DNA of 7,649 bases from NCBI GenBank assembly GCA_010031985.1, contig RGYP01000081.1:1-7649 (forward strand), given 5' to 3'. The notes under the pieces are model-generated. The model was not told the origin of the DNA. It was given only the letters and a program-made list of their open reading frames with translations, and searched no databases. A program made the translations under genes and the position numbers. This DNA comes from Gammaproteobacteria bacterium (GTDB taxonomy: Bacteria; Pseudomonadota; Gammaproteobacteria; Steroidobacterales; Steroidobacteraceae). Below, one piece after another: positions 1 through 6,174 of the stretch (positions within the stretch are counted from its first letter, which is position 1; the number at the start of each line of letters is the position of its first letter).

Positions 1-20
1 AGCGTCTCAACGGCATCGGC

Positions 21-659
21 ATGACCTCGGCACGTACGCGCGAGCGTCTGCTGCAGCGGCTCGTCGAGCAGGGGGTCAAGAACCCGGCCGTGCTCGATCG
101 CGTTCGCAACATCCCGCGACACATCTTCGTCGACGAAGCGCTCGCGAGTCGGGCCTACGAGGACACTGCTTTGCCAATCGGTTTCGGACAGACCATTTCG
201 CAGCCCTACATCGTGGCGCGCATGACCGAGGCACTGCTCGAGGCGGGTCCGCTCGCCAACGTGCTCGAGGTCGGCACGGGCTGTGGCTATCAGACTGCAG
301 TGCTCTCGGGTCTGGTGACGCGCATCTGCACCATCGAGCGCATCGAGCCGCTGTTAATGCGCGCCAAGGCGCGACTCAAAGAATTAGGCATCAAGAACGT
401 CCGCTTCCGTCATGGTGACGGCTACGAGGGCTGGAAGGCGCAGGGGCCCTACGACGGCATCTTGGTGGCGGCCGCACCGCTCACCGTACCCGAGACGCTG
501 ATGCAGCAACTCGCGATCGGCGGGCGGCTCGTGATGCCGGTGGGCGGTGACAAGCAGGAACTCATCCGCATCACGCGGCGCGACACCGGTTTCGAGCAGG
601 AGCGTCTCGGTGCAGTGTCTTTCGTGCCGCTGCAATCGGGGATGATCGGCGCGAGCTGA
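21..659 (+). CDS. pcm: Protein-L-isoaspartate O-methyltransferase (probably 5'-partial)
   Basis: The enzyme uses S-adenosylmethionine to methylate L-isoaspartyl residues in aged cytosolic proteins, which starts their repair. Visible family marks are QTISQPY (residues 57-63), the SAM-binding motif I VLEVGTGCGYQ (81-91), the segment ERIEPLL after motif I, HGDGYEGW (131-138), GGRLVMPVG (167-175) and a terminal FVPL (201-204). From the ATG at 21 it is 212 residues, close to the E. coli enzyme (208). However, the frame stays open to the left edge and reads RLNGIG just before MTS. From memory, Xanthomonas-type Pcm carries a similar GIGMTS stretch inside a longer N-terminus, and no ribosome-binding site precedes this ATG. 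I therefore infer that the real start lies outside the window. In many gammaproteobacteria pcm follows surE, which would be to the left. The catalytic domain is complete and the identity is secure. Confidence 0.95.
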   Translation: MTSARTRERLLQRLVEQGVKNPAVLDRVRNIPRHIFVDEALASRAYEDTALPIGFGQTISQPYIVARMTEALLEAGPLANVLEVGTGCGYQTAVLSGLVTRICTIERIEPLLMRAKARLKELGIKNVRFRHGDGYEGWKAQGPYDGILVAAAPLTVPETLMQQLAIGGRLVMPVGGDKQELIRITRRDTGFEQERLGAVSFVPLQSGMIGAS

Positions 660-663
660 TCGC

Positions 664-686
664 GAACGTACGTCGGCGGCACGTTC
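664..686. terminator. Weak hairpin between convergent pcm and the Mth938-like gene
   Basis: GAACGT (664-669) and ACGTTC (681-686) are exact inverted repeats of 6 bp with an 11-nt GC-rich loop. They lie in the 40-bp gap between the stop codons of two convergent genes. There is no T-run on either strand, so this is not a textbook intrinsic terminator. The position is its main support. Confidence 0.25.
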
Positions 687-699
687 AGCGTTGAAAACT

Positions 700-1071
700 T
701 CAGCGCGGAAAGAGGATGGCGACGACGCGTCGGCCATCGCCCACCAGCACGTTGTAGGTGCGGCAGGCCGCGCCGAGTGCCATGACTTCGATGCCGATGC
801 CGCGCTCGAGAAACCAGCGCCGCTGAGTGGCGGGCAAAAACGTTTGACCTCCCGCCCAGCCGATGACCACCACCTCCGGGTTCTCGGCAAAGACCGGAGC
901 GAGATCGGCCTCGGCAAGATCGGCGGGTTGCTGTGGAGCGAACTCGGTGTGCAGCAGCGTCGCGCTCAGCGCGACCGCCGCGGTGATCTCGCGATCGCCG
1001 ATCCGCAACTTGCCCTCCGCGTAACCACGGATGAGCAGTCGGGTGTCACTCGGCGTCACGGTCAGGCGCAT
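700..1071 (-). CDS. Mth938-like domain protein (DUF498 family)
   Basis: This is a 123-residue, single-domain soluble protein of the Mth938/Xcc1710-like family (Pfam DUF498), whose eukaryotic relative NDUFAF3 helps assemble respiratory complex I. The bacterial role is not established. The family pattern is clear: VVVIGWAGGQTFLP (residues 67-80), where many members have a GTG-type loop, then GIGIEVMALGAACRTYNVLVG (91-111) and the closing GRRVVAILF (113-121). The ATG at 1071 gives the usual family length of roughly 120-130 residues. No good Shine-Dalgarno sequence is visible. It converges on pcm and diverges from the RpfE-type gene with 20 bp between start codons. A gene of this family near respiratory genes would fit a complex-assembly role, but here the link is only proximity. 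No signal peptide or membrane segment is seen. Confidence 0.88.
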   Translation of the reverse strand: MRLTVTPSDTRLLIRGYAEGKLRIGDREITAAVALSATLLHTEFAPQQPADLAEADLAPVFAENPEVVVIGWAGGQTFLPATQRRWFLERGIGIEVMALGAACRTYNVLVGDGRRVVAILFPR

Positions 1072-1091
1072 GCTTCGATAACATACGCGAT
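1072..1091. promoter_or_regulatory. 20-bp divergent start region
   Basis: Only 20 bp separate the leftward ATG (1069-1071) from the rightward GTG (1092-1094), so the promoters must overlap coding sequence or produce leaderless or very short leaders. The AT-richer patch GATAACATA (1077-1085) gives a weak -10-like hexamer on either strand: GATAAC (plus, 1077-1082) and TATGTT (minus, 1079-1084). I see no convincing -35 partner and no Shine-Dalgarno for either gene. Confidence 0.25.
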
Positions 1092-1787
1092 GTGCGCGAA
1101 CTCGTGCTCGTCCTGCCGGATTTTTTTTCTTTTGCCGAGGTGTTCGGGGTCGACGAACTTGCGCTGCAACCCGCGGGCTCGGCGGGTTTCGTGTTGAGTG
1201 GTTTCAGCGCTCCCTTGGCAGAGACGGTCGATCCCGCGCGACTCATCGGTGAGGGCATCGAAGCTTCGCTGCCACGAGGTGCCGAGAGCGCCGCGCTGCG
1301 CGCACTCGCAAGCGAAATCGAGATGTGGTTGCACGATCTGCCGCTCAATCGTCGCCGCGAACTGCGCGGCGAGCCTCGCATCAGCACGCTTTGGCTGTGG
1401 GGTGGCGGCATGCCGCCACGCGATCCGATCACGGCGTCGTCCGGGGCATCGTCCGAGGCACGATTTTCACGGCTCGTGGCCGACGACATCTGGACGCAGT
1501 CGCTCGCGCGGCTCGCGGGTCTCGAGTGCCTGCCGCTCGCCTCGCTGCGTGAGTGGGCTGCAGAGGGTCAGGCGACGCTCTGTGTGGTTGCACCGCTCGC
1601 CGGTCGTTCTGCGGAAAACTTTGATCGGGAGATGATCGCGCCGGCGGCCGCGGCGCTGCTCGACGGTCGCCTCGAGCGCTTCGCGGTGGTGGCGAATGGC
1701 CGCTCGATCAGCGCTATGGCGACCGACCGCCATCGATTCTGGCGACCGCTGCGCAGCGTCTTCGCTGCGGTCGCAGACGGCGTATGA
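1092..1787 (+). CDS. RpfE-type conserved protein (phosphoglycerate mutase-like family)
   Basis: This protein belongs to the conserved family often labelled 'regulatory protein, RpfE type' or 'phosphoglycerate mutase', whose real activity is not established. The best visible mark is STLWLWGGGMPP (residues 98-109) after an LPLNRRRELRGEPR stretch (83-96); this Leu-Trp-x-Trp-Gly-Gly-Gly block typifies the family. Its position immediately before recJ matches the Xanthomonas neighbourhood where rpfE sits by recJ, prfB and lysS. The start is GTG at 1092; the overlapping ATG at 1090 is in another frame. The 231 residues look short compared with the roughly 300 or more I recall for family members, and I do not see the Asp-Pro-Val-His-Leu type motif I associate with their N-terminal half. 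A T8 run lies in codons 10-13. Despite the name, nothing here ties it to diffusible-signal regulation. Confidence 0.72.
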   Translation: MRELVLVLPDFFSFAEVFGVDELALQPAGSAGFVLSGFSAPLAETVDPARLIGEGIEASLPRGAESAALRALASEIEMWLHDLPLNRRRELRGEPRISTLWLWGGGMPPRDPITASSGASSEARFSRLVADDIWTQSLARLAGLECLPLASLREWAAEGQATLCVVAPLAGRSAENFDREMIAPAAAALLDGRLERFAVVANGRSISAMATDRHRFWRPLRSVFAAVADGV

Positions 1788-1821
1788 AGCGCCTGCGTCC
1801 ATGAAGGACCTTCGCCTATGA
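1784..1821 (+). other. Two daisy-chained 6-codon ORFs linking the RpfE-type gene to recJ
   Basis: ATGA at 1784-1787 overlaps the upstream stop and opens MKRLRP-stop (1784-1804). Its TGA overlaps a second ATG at 1801, which opens MKDLRL-stop (1801-1821), and that TGA overlaps the recJ ATG at 1818. The three ATGs are exactly 17 bp apart, and the first two 17-bp units match at 12 of 17 positions. Translation of these tiny ORFs is inferred, not shown; the overlaps themselves are plain in the sequence. This could also be the remnant of a small duplication. Confidence 0.35.
1804..1808 (+). promoter_or_regulatory. Ribosome-binding site of recJ
   Basis: AAGGA lies 9 nt upstream of the recJ ATG at 1818 and supports that start. 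It falls inside the second 6-codon ORF, so ribosomes translating that ORF would cover or clear it. Confidence 0.6.
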
Positions 1822-3563
1822 AACTCAAGATCGTCCGACGCAGCGTCGAGCCCGAAGCTTCTGCCGTGTTCGCCGGACTCAACCCGGTGCTGGCGCGCGC
1901 CTACGCGGCGCGCGGCATCAAAGACAAGACGCTGTTGCGTATCGGTCTCGACCGTCTGTTGCCGGTCGGGACGCTCGATGGTATCGACGCTGCGGTCGAG
2001 TTGCTGCTCGCGCACCGGGCAAGCGGTCGGCGAATTCTCGTCATCGGTGATTTCGACGCCGACGGGGCAACCAGTTCGGCGCTCATCGTCCGCTGCTTGC
2101 GGGCCTGGGGTTACGCCGACGTCGATTTCCTGGTGCCGAATCGCTTCGAGTTCGGCTACGGACTGACCCCGGAGATCGTCGCGCTCGCGGCCAGGCAGAA
2201 CCCGGCGCTGCTGATCACGGTCGACAACGGGATCTCGAGCTTGCCGGGGGTCGCGGCGGCGCGAGCGCTCGGGATCGACGTGCTGGTGACCGATCATCAC
2301 CTCGCCGGGGCCGAGTTGCCGGCGGCCAACGTCATCGTCAACCCGAACGTTCCGGGTGCGCGGTTTGCCTCGCGATCACTTGCGGGTGTGGGCGTCGCGT
2401 TTTACGTGATGGCGGCACTGCATCGTGCGCTCGCCGACACGTCGCTGCCTTCGCCTGCGACCTGGCTCGATCTGGTTGCACTCGGCACTGTGGCCGACAT
2501 CGTGCCGCTAGATGCGAACAACCGTATTCTCGTGGCGCAGGGCCTCGCTCGCATTCGCTCCGGACGTTGCACGGCGGGCCTGCGCGCGTTGCTCGAGATC
2601 GGTCGCAAGCAACTGTCACAAATCATTGCGGCCGACCTGGGTTTCATCGCCGGCCCGCGGCTCAATGCGGCCGGGCGACTCGATGACATGTCGCTCGGCA
2701 TTCGTTGCCTGCTCACCGACTCGATGCCCGAGGCGCTGATGCTCGCAGCGAGACTCGACGAGCTCAACAAGGAGCGACGCACCATCGAAGCCAAGATGCA
2801 GGAGCAGGCCATGGCGGCGGTGCGCTTTCTCGAGGATCCCGATGCGCTCGAGCGCCGCGGCGGCGCCGCGGCGCGCCACGGTCTTTGTCTCCATGATCGC
2901 GACTGGCATCAGGGGGTGGTCGGGATCGTCGCCGGACGCATCAAAGATCGCGTGCGCCGACCGGTGATCGCGTTTGCCGATGCGGGCGAGGGTCAGCTGC
3001 GCGGTTCGATGCGCTCGGTCACCGGGGTGCATGCGCGTGACGTGCTCGAGGCCATCTCGACCCGGCGACCGGGCTTGTTGCCGAAATTCGGCGGGCATGC
3101 GATGGCGGCGGGGCTGACGCTCGATGCGACACGGCTCGATGAATTCGCGCGCGAGTTCGACGCCGAGGTGTTGCGCTGGCAGGCGGGCGGTTCGCTCGCC
3201 GATCGCCTCGAGACCGATGGCGAACTCGGCAGCGAAGATTTTTCGCTGGCGACGGCCGAAGCGTTACGCGAGGGTGGTCCTTGGGGTCAGGCCTTTCCCG
3301 AACCGACGTTCGATCAGGTGTTCCGCGTGCATAAAGCACGGGTGCTGTCCGACACCCACCTCAAACTCTGGGTCGAGCCCGAGGGGTCGAATCGACGCTT
3401 CGATGCCATCGCCTTCAACCTGCTGCAGGGCAGGCCGAATCTGCTCGGCAGCGACGGTGCGCCAGCGCTCGGTGAACGCGTGCATCTCGTCTATCGGCTC
3501 GACGTGAACGAGTGGAACGGCGAGCGGCGTCTGCAGTTGCTGGTCGATCATCTGCTAGAATGA
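1818..3563 (+). CDS. recJ: Single-stranded-DNA-specific 5'-3' exonuclease RecJ
   Basis: RecJ degrades single-stranded DNA 5' to 3' in RecFOR recombination, mismatch repair and base-excision repair. The DHH phosphoesterase core is intact: DFDADG (residues 78-83), TVDNGISS (134-141), TDHH (158-161), LAGVGVAFY (188-196) and LDLVALGTVADIVPLD (217-232) supply the metal-binding Asp and His residues. GPRLNAAGRLDD (279-290) follows. The DHHA1 domain shows HQGVVGIVAGRI (364-375), GSMRS (396-400, often GSGRS or GSARS elsewhere) and FGGHAMAAGLTL (424-435). The remaining residues form the C-terminal OB-type domain. Its 581 residues compare with 577 in E. coli, so it is full length. The ATG at 1818 has AAGGA 9 nt upstream. 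It lies 30 bp after the RpfE-type gene and 7 bp before prfB, so the genes are probably co-transcribed and translationally coupled. Confidence 0.97.
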   Translation: MKLKIVRRSVEPEASAVFAGLNPVLARAYAARGIKDKTLLRIGLDRLLPVGTLDGIDAAVELLLAHRASGRRILVIGDFDADGATSSALIVRCLRAWGYADVDFLVPNRFEFGYGLTPEIVALAARQNPALLITVDNGISSLPGVAAARALGIDVLVTDHHLAGAELPAANVIVNPNVPGARFASRSLAGVGVAFYVMAALHRALADTSLPSPATWLDLVALGTVADIVPLDANNRILVAQGLARIRSGRCTAGLRALLEIGRKQLSQIIAADLGFIAGPRLNAAGRLDDMSLGIRCLLTDSMPEALMLAARLDELNKERRTIEAKMQEQAMAAVRFLEDPDALERRGGAAARHGLCLHDRDWHQGVVGIVAGRIKDRVRRPVIAFADAGEGQLRGSMRSVTGVHARDVLEAISTRRPGLLPKFGGHAMAAGLTLDATRLDEFAREFDAEVLRWQAGGSLADRLETDGELGSEDFSLATAEALREGGPWGQAFPEPTFDQVFRVHKARVLSDTHLKLWVEPEGSNRRFDAIAFNLLQGRPNLLGSDGAPALGERVHLVYRLDVNEWNGERRLQLLVDHLLE

Positions 3564-3574
3564 AGCCACCATGA
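3560..3574 (+). other. 4-codon ORF (MKPP-stop) bridging recJ and prfB
   Basis: ATG at 3560-3562 overlaps the recJ TGA (3561-3563). It reads Met-Lys-Pro-Pro-TGA, and that TGA (3572-3574) overlaps the prfB ATG (3571-3573) as ATGA. No strong Shine-Dalgarno precedes prfB, so coupled initiation is plausible. The Pro-Pro before the stop is a context known to slow translation and termination. Whether it is translated is inference. Confidence 0.35.
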
Positions 3575-4669
3575 TCGAACTCGGACTCATCAAGCGATCC
3601 CTTGCCGACCTCCAGGAGCGTGTCAGCTCCTTAAGGGGGTTTCTTTGAGTACGATCTGAAAAAAGAGCGGCTCGAGGAAGTCAGCCGCGAACTCGAAGAT
3701 CCCGCCGTCTGGCAAAAACCCGAGAAGGCTCAAGAGCTCGGCCGCGAGCGCGCCAAGCTTGCCGCCGAACTCGATGCCATGGATCTCGCCACGAACTCCG
3801 TCCGTGACTCCGCCGAGCTGCTCGAGCTCGCCGAGGCCGAGGACGACGAAGCTACCGCGCGCGAGGTCGAGCGCGAGCTGCCCGAGGTCGAATCGAAGGT
3901 GCGCAAGCTCGAGCTCAAGCGCATGTTCCGCGGCGAGATGGACTCGCACAACGCCTACCTCGACATTCAGGCGGGTGCGGGCGGTACCGAGGCGCAGGAC
4001 TGGGCGCAGATGCTGATGCGCATGTATCTCAAGTGGGCGGCCACGCGTGGCTTCACGGCGGAGGTCATCGATTCGAGTGCCGGCGAAGTGGCCGGGGTCA
4101 AAAGTGCCACCATCGAATTCAAGGGTGATCACGCCTACGGCTGGTTGCGCACCGAAACCGGCGTGCATCGCCTGGTGCGCAAGTCACCCTTCGATTCCGG
4201 CAATCGTCGGCACACCTCGTTCGCCTCGGTGTTCGTGTCGCCGGAAATCGACGACGACATCAACATCGAAATCAATCCCGCCGATCTCGAGATGGACGTA
4301 TATCGCTCGAGCGGCGCCGGTGGTCAGCACGTCAACAAGACCGAATCGGCGGTGCGCATTCGGCATATGCCCTCCGGCATCGTGGTCGCCTGCCAGAACG
4401 AGCGCAGTCAGCACAAGAACCGCGCCACCGCCATGAAAATGCTGAAGGCCAAGCTTTACGAACTCGAGGTCAACAAACGCAACGCTGCGGCCAAGGTGCT
4501 CGAAGAGTCGAAGTCGGACGTCAGTTGGGGTCACCAGATCCGCTCCTACGTGCTCGACCAGTCGCGCATCAAAGATTTACGTACCAACGTCGAGGTCGGC
4601 AATACCACGGCGGTGCTCGATGGCGATCTCGACCAGTTTCTCGAGGCCTCGCTGAAGGCGGGGGTGTGA
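3571..4669 (+). CDS. prfB: Peptide chain release factor 2, made by programmed +1 frameshift
   Basis: RF2 recognises UGA and UAA in the ribosomal A site and triggers peptide release. The coding sequence is join(3571..3645,3647..4669). Frame one gives 25 codons from the ATG at 3571, ending LRGFL before an in-frame TGA at 3646. Skipping T3646 continues as EYDLKKERLEE and runs open to the TGA at 4667. The product is 365 residues, the same length as E. coli RF2. SPF, the stop-codon recognition tripeptide, falls at 205-207. GGQ, the catalytic motif, falls at 250-252, in the same positions as in E. coli. Residue 246 is Ser, unlike the unusual Thr of E. coli K-12. Reading only the long frame would wrongly give a 296-residue protein starting at 3779, lacking about 69 N-terminal residues. 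It is the third gene of the recJ-prfB-lysS unit; lysS starts 1 nt after its stop. Confidence 0.97.
3634..3649 (+). promoter_or_regulatory. RF2 autoregulatory +1 frameshift site
   Basis: AGGGGG (3634-3639), an internal Shine-Dalgarno-like sequence, is followed after TTT by CTT (3643-3645) and TGA (3646-3648), the same order and spacing as in E. coli prfB. When RF2 is scarce the ribosome pauses at UGA, tRNA-Leu slips from CUU to UUU, and translation resumes at GAG. When RF2 is plentiful, a 25-residue peptide is released. The base after the stop is G, giving UGAG where E. coli has UGAC. Confidence 0.95.
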
Positions 4670-4674
4670 CGTGA
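4666..4674 (+). other. Minimal GTG-ACG-TGA overlap between prfB and lysS
   Basis: GTGA at 4666-4669 overlaps the prfB stop. The 2-codon frame GTG ACG then stops at TGA 4672-4674, which overlaps the lysS GTG start (4671-4673) as GTGA. This repeats, in shortened form, the arrangement at the two upstream junctions. It is so short that chance alone could produce it. Confidence 0.2.
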
Positions 4675-6155
4675 GCGACACCGACGACAACAAACTGATT
4701 GCCGAGCGGCGCCAGAAGCTGGCCGCCTTGCGCGCGGGGGCAGAGCCCGCGTTTCCCAACGATTTTCGTCGTGACTCGCTCGCGGCCGAGTTGCATCTCG
4801 GTTTCGATGGTATGGAGGCCGCTGCACTCGAGGCGCAGGCCGTGCGGGTACGCGTCGCCGGACGCATGATGTTGCGTCGTATCATGGGCAAGGCGAGCTT
4901 CGTCAAAGTTCAGGATTCCTCCGGGCAGATCCAGCTCTTTTTGCAGCGTGAGGCGCTCGGCGAGAGCTACGAGGCCTTCAAGGCTTGGGACATCGGCGAT
5001 ATCGTGGGCGCCGAGGGCACGCTGTTCCACACCAAGACCGGTGAGCTGTCGGTGCGCGTCGACGCGCTGCGGTTGCTGGTGAAGTCGCTGCGCCCGCTGC
5101 CCGACAAGTGGCACGGGCTCGCCGACACCGAGGCGCGTTATCGTCAGCGCTACGTCGATCTCATCATGAACGAGGAGAGCCGCGCGATCTTCCGTAAACG
5201 CACGCGCCTCATTCGCTATCTGCGCGACATGCTCGATGCACTCGGCTTCATGGAGGTCGAGACGCCGATGATGCAGCCGATTCCGGGGGGCGCCACGGCG
5301 CGACCCTTCGTGACGCATCACAACGCGCTCGACATCGACATGTATCTGCGCATCGCGCCCGAACTTTATCTGAAGCGCCTCACGGTCGGCGGCTTCGAGC
5401 GCGTCTACGAAATCAATCGCAATTTCCGCAACGAGGGCTTGTCGACGCGACACAACCCCGAGTTCACGATGCTCGAGTTGTATCAGGCCTACGCCGATTA
5501 CCACGACCTGATGGATCTCGTGGAGCGCATGCTGCGCGGCGCTGCCGAAGCGGTCGTGGGCGCACTGCAGTTCAGTTCGCAGGGACGGCAATACGATCTG
5601 TCCGGACCGTTCGCGCGCATCAGCGTCGAAGATCTGATCTTGCGCGAAAACCCCGATCTCGATCGGGCGCGGCTGCGCGATCGCGACTACCTGCGTGCCG
5701 CCTGCGATGCCCGTGGCATCCCGTGGAAGCCGGGCGATGGCCCGGGCAAGCTGCAAATCGAAATCTTCGAAAAAACCGGCGAACAGACGCTGCAAGATCC
5801 GACCTTCGTCTATGCCTATCCCGCCGAAGTGTCGCCGTTGTCGCGGGCCAACGACGCCGATCCTTTCCTCACCGATCGCTTCGAATTCTTTGTTGGTGGT
5901 CGCGAGATCGCCAACGGGTTCTCCGAGCTGAACGATGCCGAGGAGCAGGCCGCGCGGTTTCAGGCGCAGGTGGCCCGCAAGGAATCGGGCGACGACGAGG
6001 CGATGTTCTACGATGCCGATTACGTTCGGGCACTCGAATATGGCTTGCCGCCGACGGCGGGACTCGGAGTCGGCATCGATCGGCTCGTGATGTTCCTTAC
6101 CGACTCGCCCTCGATTCGCGACGTGCTGCTCTTTCCGCAAATGCGGCCGGAATAA
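4671..6155 (+). CDS. lysS: Lysyl-tRNA synthetase, class II
   Basis: LysRS attaches lysine to tRNA-Lys in an ATP-dependent reaction in the cytosol. The N-terminal anticodon-binding OB fold is seen as VRVAGRMMLRRIMGKASFVKVQD (about residues 60-82, broken by no gaps). The class II catalytic core follows with motif 1 around LGFMEVETPMMQPIPGGA (191-208), the lysine/ATP region LRIAPELYLKRLTVGGF (226-242), motif 2 NRNFRNEGLSTRHNPEF (249-265) and motif 3 GLGVGIDRLVM (464-474). It has 494 residues against 505 in E. coli. The start is GTG at 4671, 1 nt after the prfB stop, with a G-rich stretch upstream (4655-4664) but no clean Shine-Dalgarno, so coupling to prfB translation is likely. It ends in TAA, unlike the other complete genes here, which end in TGA. 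Catalytic residues look unaltered. Confidence 0.97.
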   Translation: MSDTDDNKLIAERRQKLAALRAGAEPAFPNDFRRDSLAAELHLGFDGMEAAALEAQAVRVRVAGRMMLRRIMGKASFVKVQDSSGQIQLFLQREALGESYEAFKAWDIGDIVGAEGTLFHTKTGELSVRVDALRLLVKSLRPLPDKWHGLADTEARYRQRYVDLIMNEESRAIFRKRTRLIRYLRDMLDALGFMEVETPMMQPIPGGATARPFVTHHNALDIDMYLRIAPELYLKRLTVGGFERVYEINRNFRNEGLSTRHNPEFTMLELYQAYADYHDLMDLVERMLRGAAEAVVGALQFSSQGRQYDLSGPFARISVEDLILRENPDLDRARLRDRDYLRAACDARGIPWKPGDGPGKLQIEIFEKTGEQTLQDPTFVYAYPAEVSPLSRANDADPFLTDRFEFFVGGREIANGFSELNDAEEQAARFQAQVARKESGDDEAMFYDADYVRALEYGLPPTAGLGVGIDRLVMFLTDSPSIRDVLLFPQMRPE

Positions 6156-6174
6156 GCCCGGCTTTCAGTCGGGC
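6156..6174. terminator. Shared hairpin between convergent lysS and ygfZ
   Basis: GCCCGGCT (6156-6163) pairs with AGTCGGGC (6167-6174), an 8-bp stem with one G-T wobble and a TTC loop. It starts directly after the lysS TAA and contains the ygfZ stop codon (6165-6167). On the minus strand the stem is followed by TTATT, so it could act as an intrinsic terminator for ygfZ. On the plus strand no T-run follows, so termination of lysS would be weaker. Confidence 0.55.

Noticed and set aside
691..1197. 168-codon rightward frame across the Mth938-like gene
   Set aside because: Its residues show no domain, and the minus-strand frame carries the conserved GIGIEVMALGAACRTYNV block.
1467..2300. 277-codon leftward frame opposite the RpfE-type gene and recJ
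   Set aside because: It is an Arg/Asp/Glu/Gln-rich shadow translation, typical of antisense frames in GC-rich genes, and it lies opposite catalytic RecJ motifs.
2852..2877. GC palindromes (GCGCCGCGGCGC at 2863-2874) inside recJ
   Set aside because: They encode a low-complexity Gly/Ala linker between the DHH and DHHA1 parts of RecJ; codon composition explains them without a regulatory role.
3646..3648. Frameshift mutation or pseudogene in prfB
   Set aside because: The stop lies in the conserved programmed frameshift context, so it is regulatory and not damage.
3779..4669. A 296-residue RF2 starting at the ATG at 3779
   Set aside because: It lacks the N-terminal domain, has no ribosome-binding site, and the upstream frame joins through the standard +1 frameshift to give exactly 365 residues with SPF and GGQ at their usual positions.
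4569..6140. A 523-codon open frame opposite lysS
   Set aside because: It is the antisense shadow of a high-GC gene; the lysS strand has all class II synthetase motifs, and the opposite frame shows no recognisable domain.
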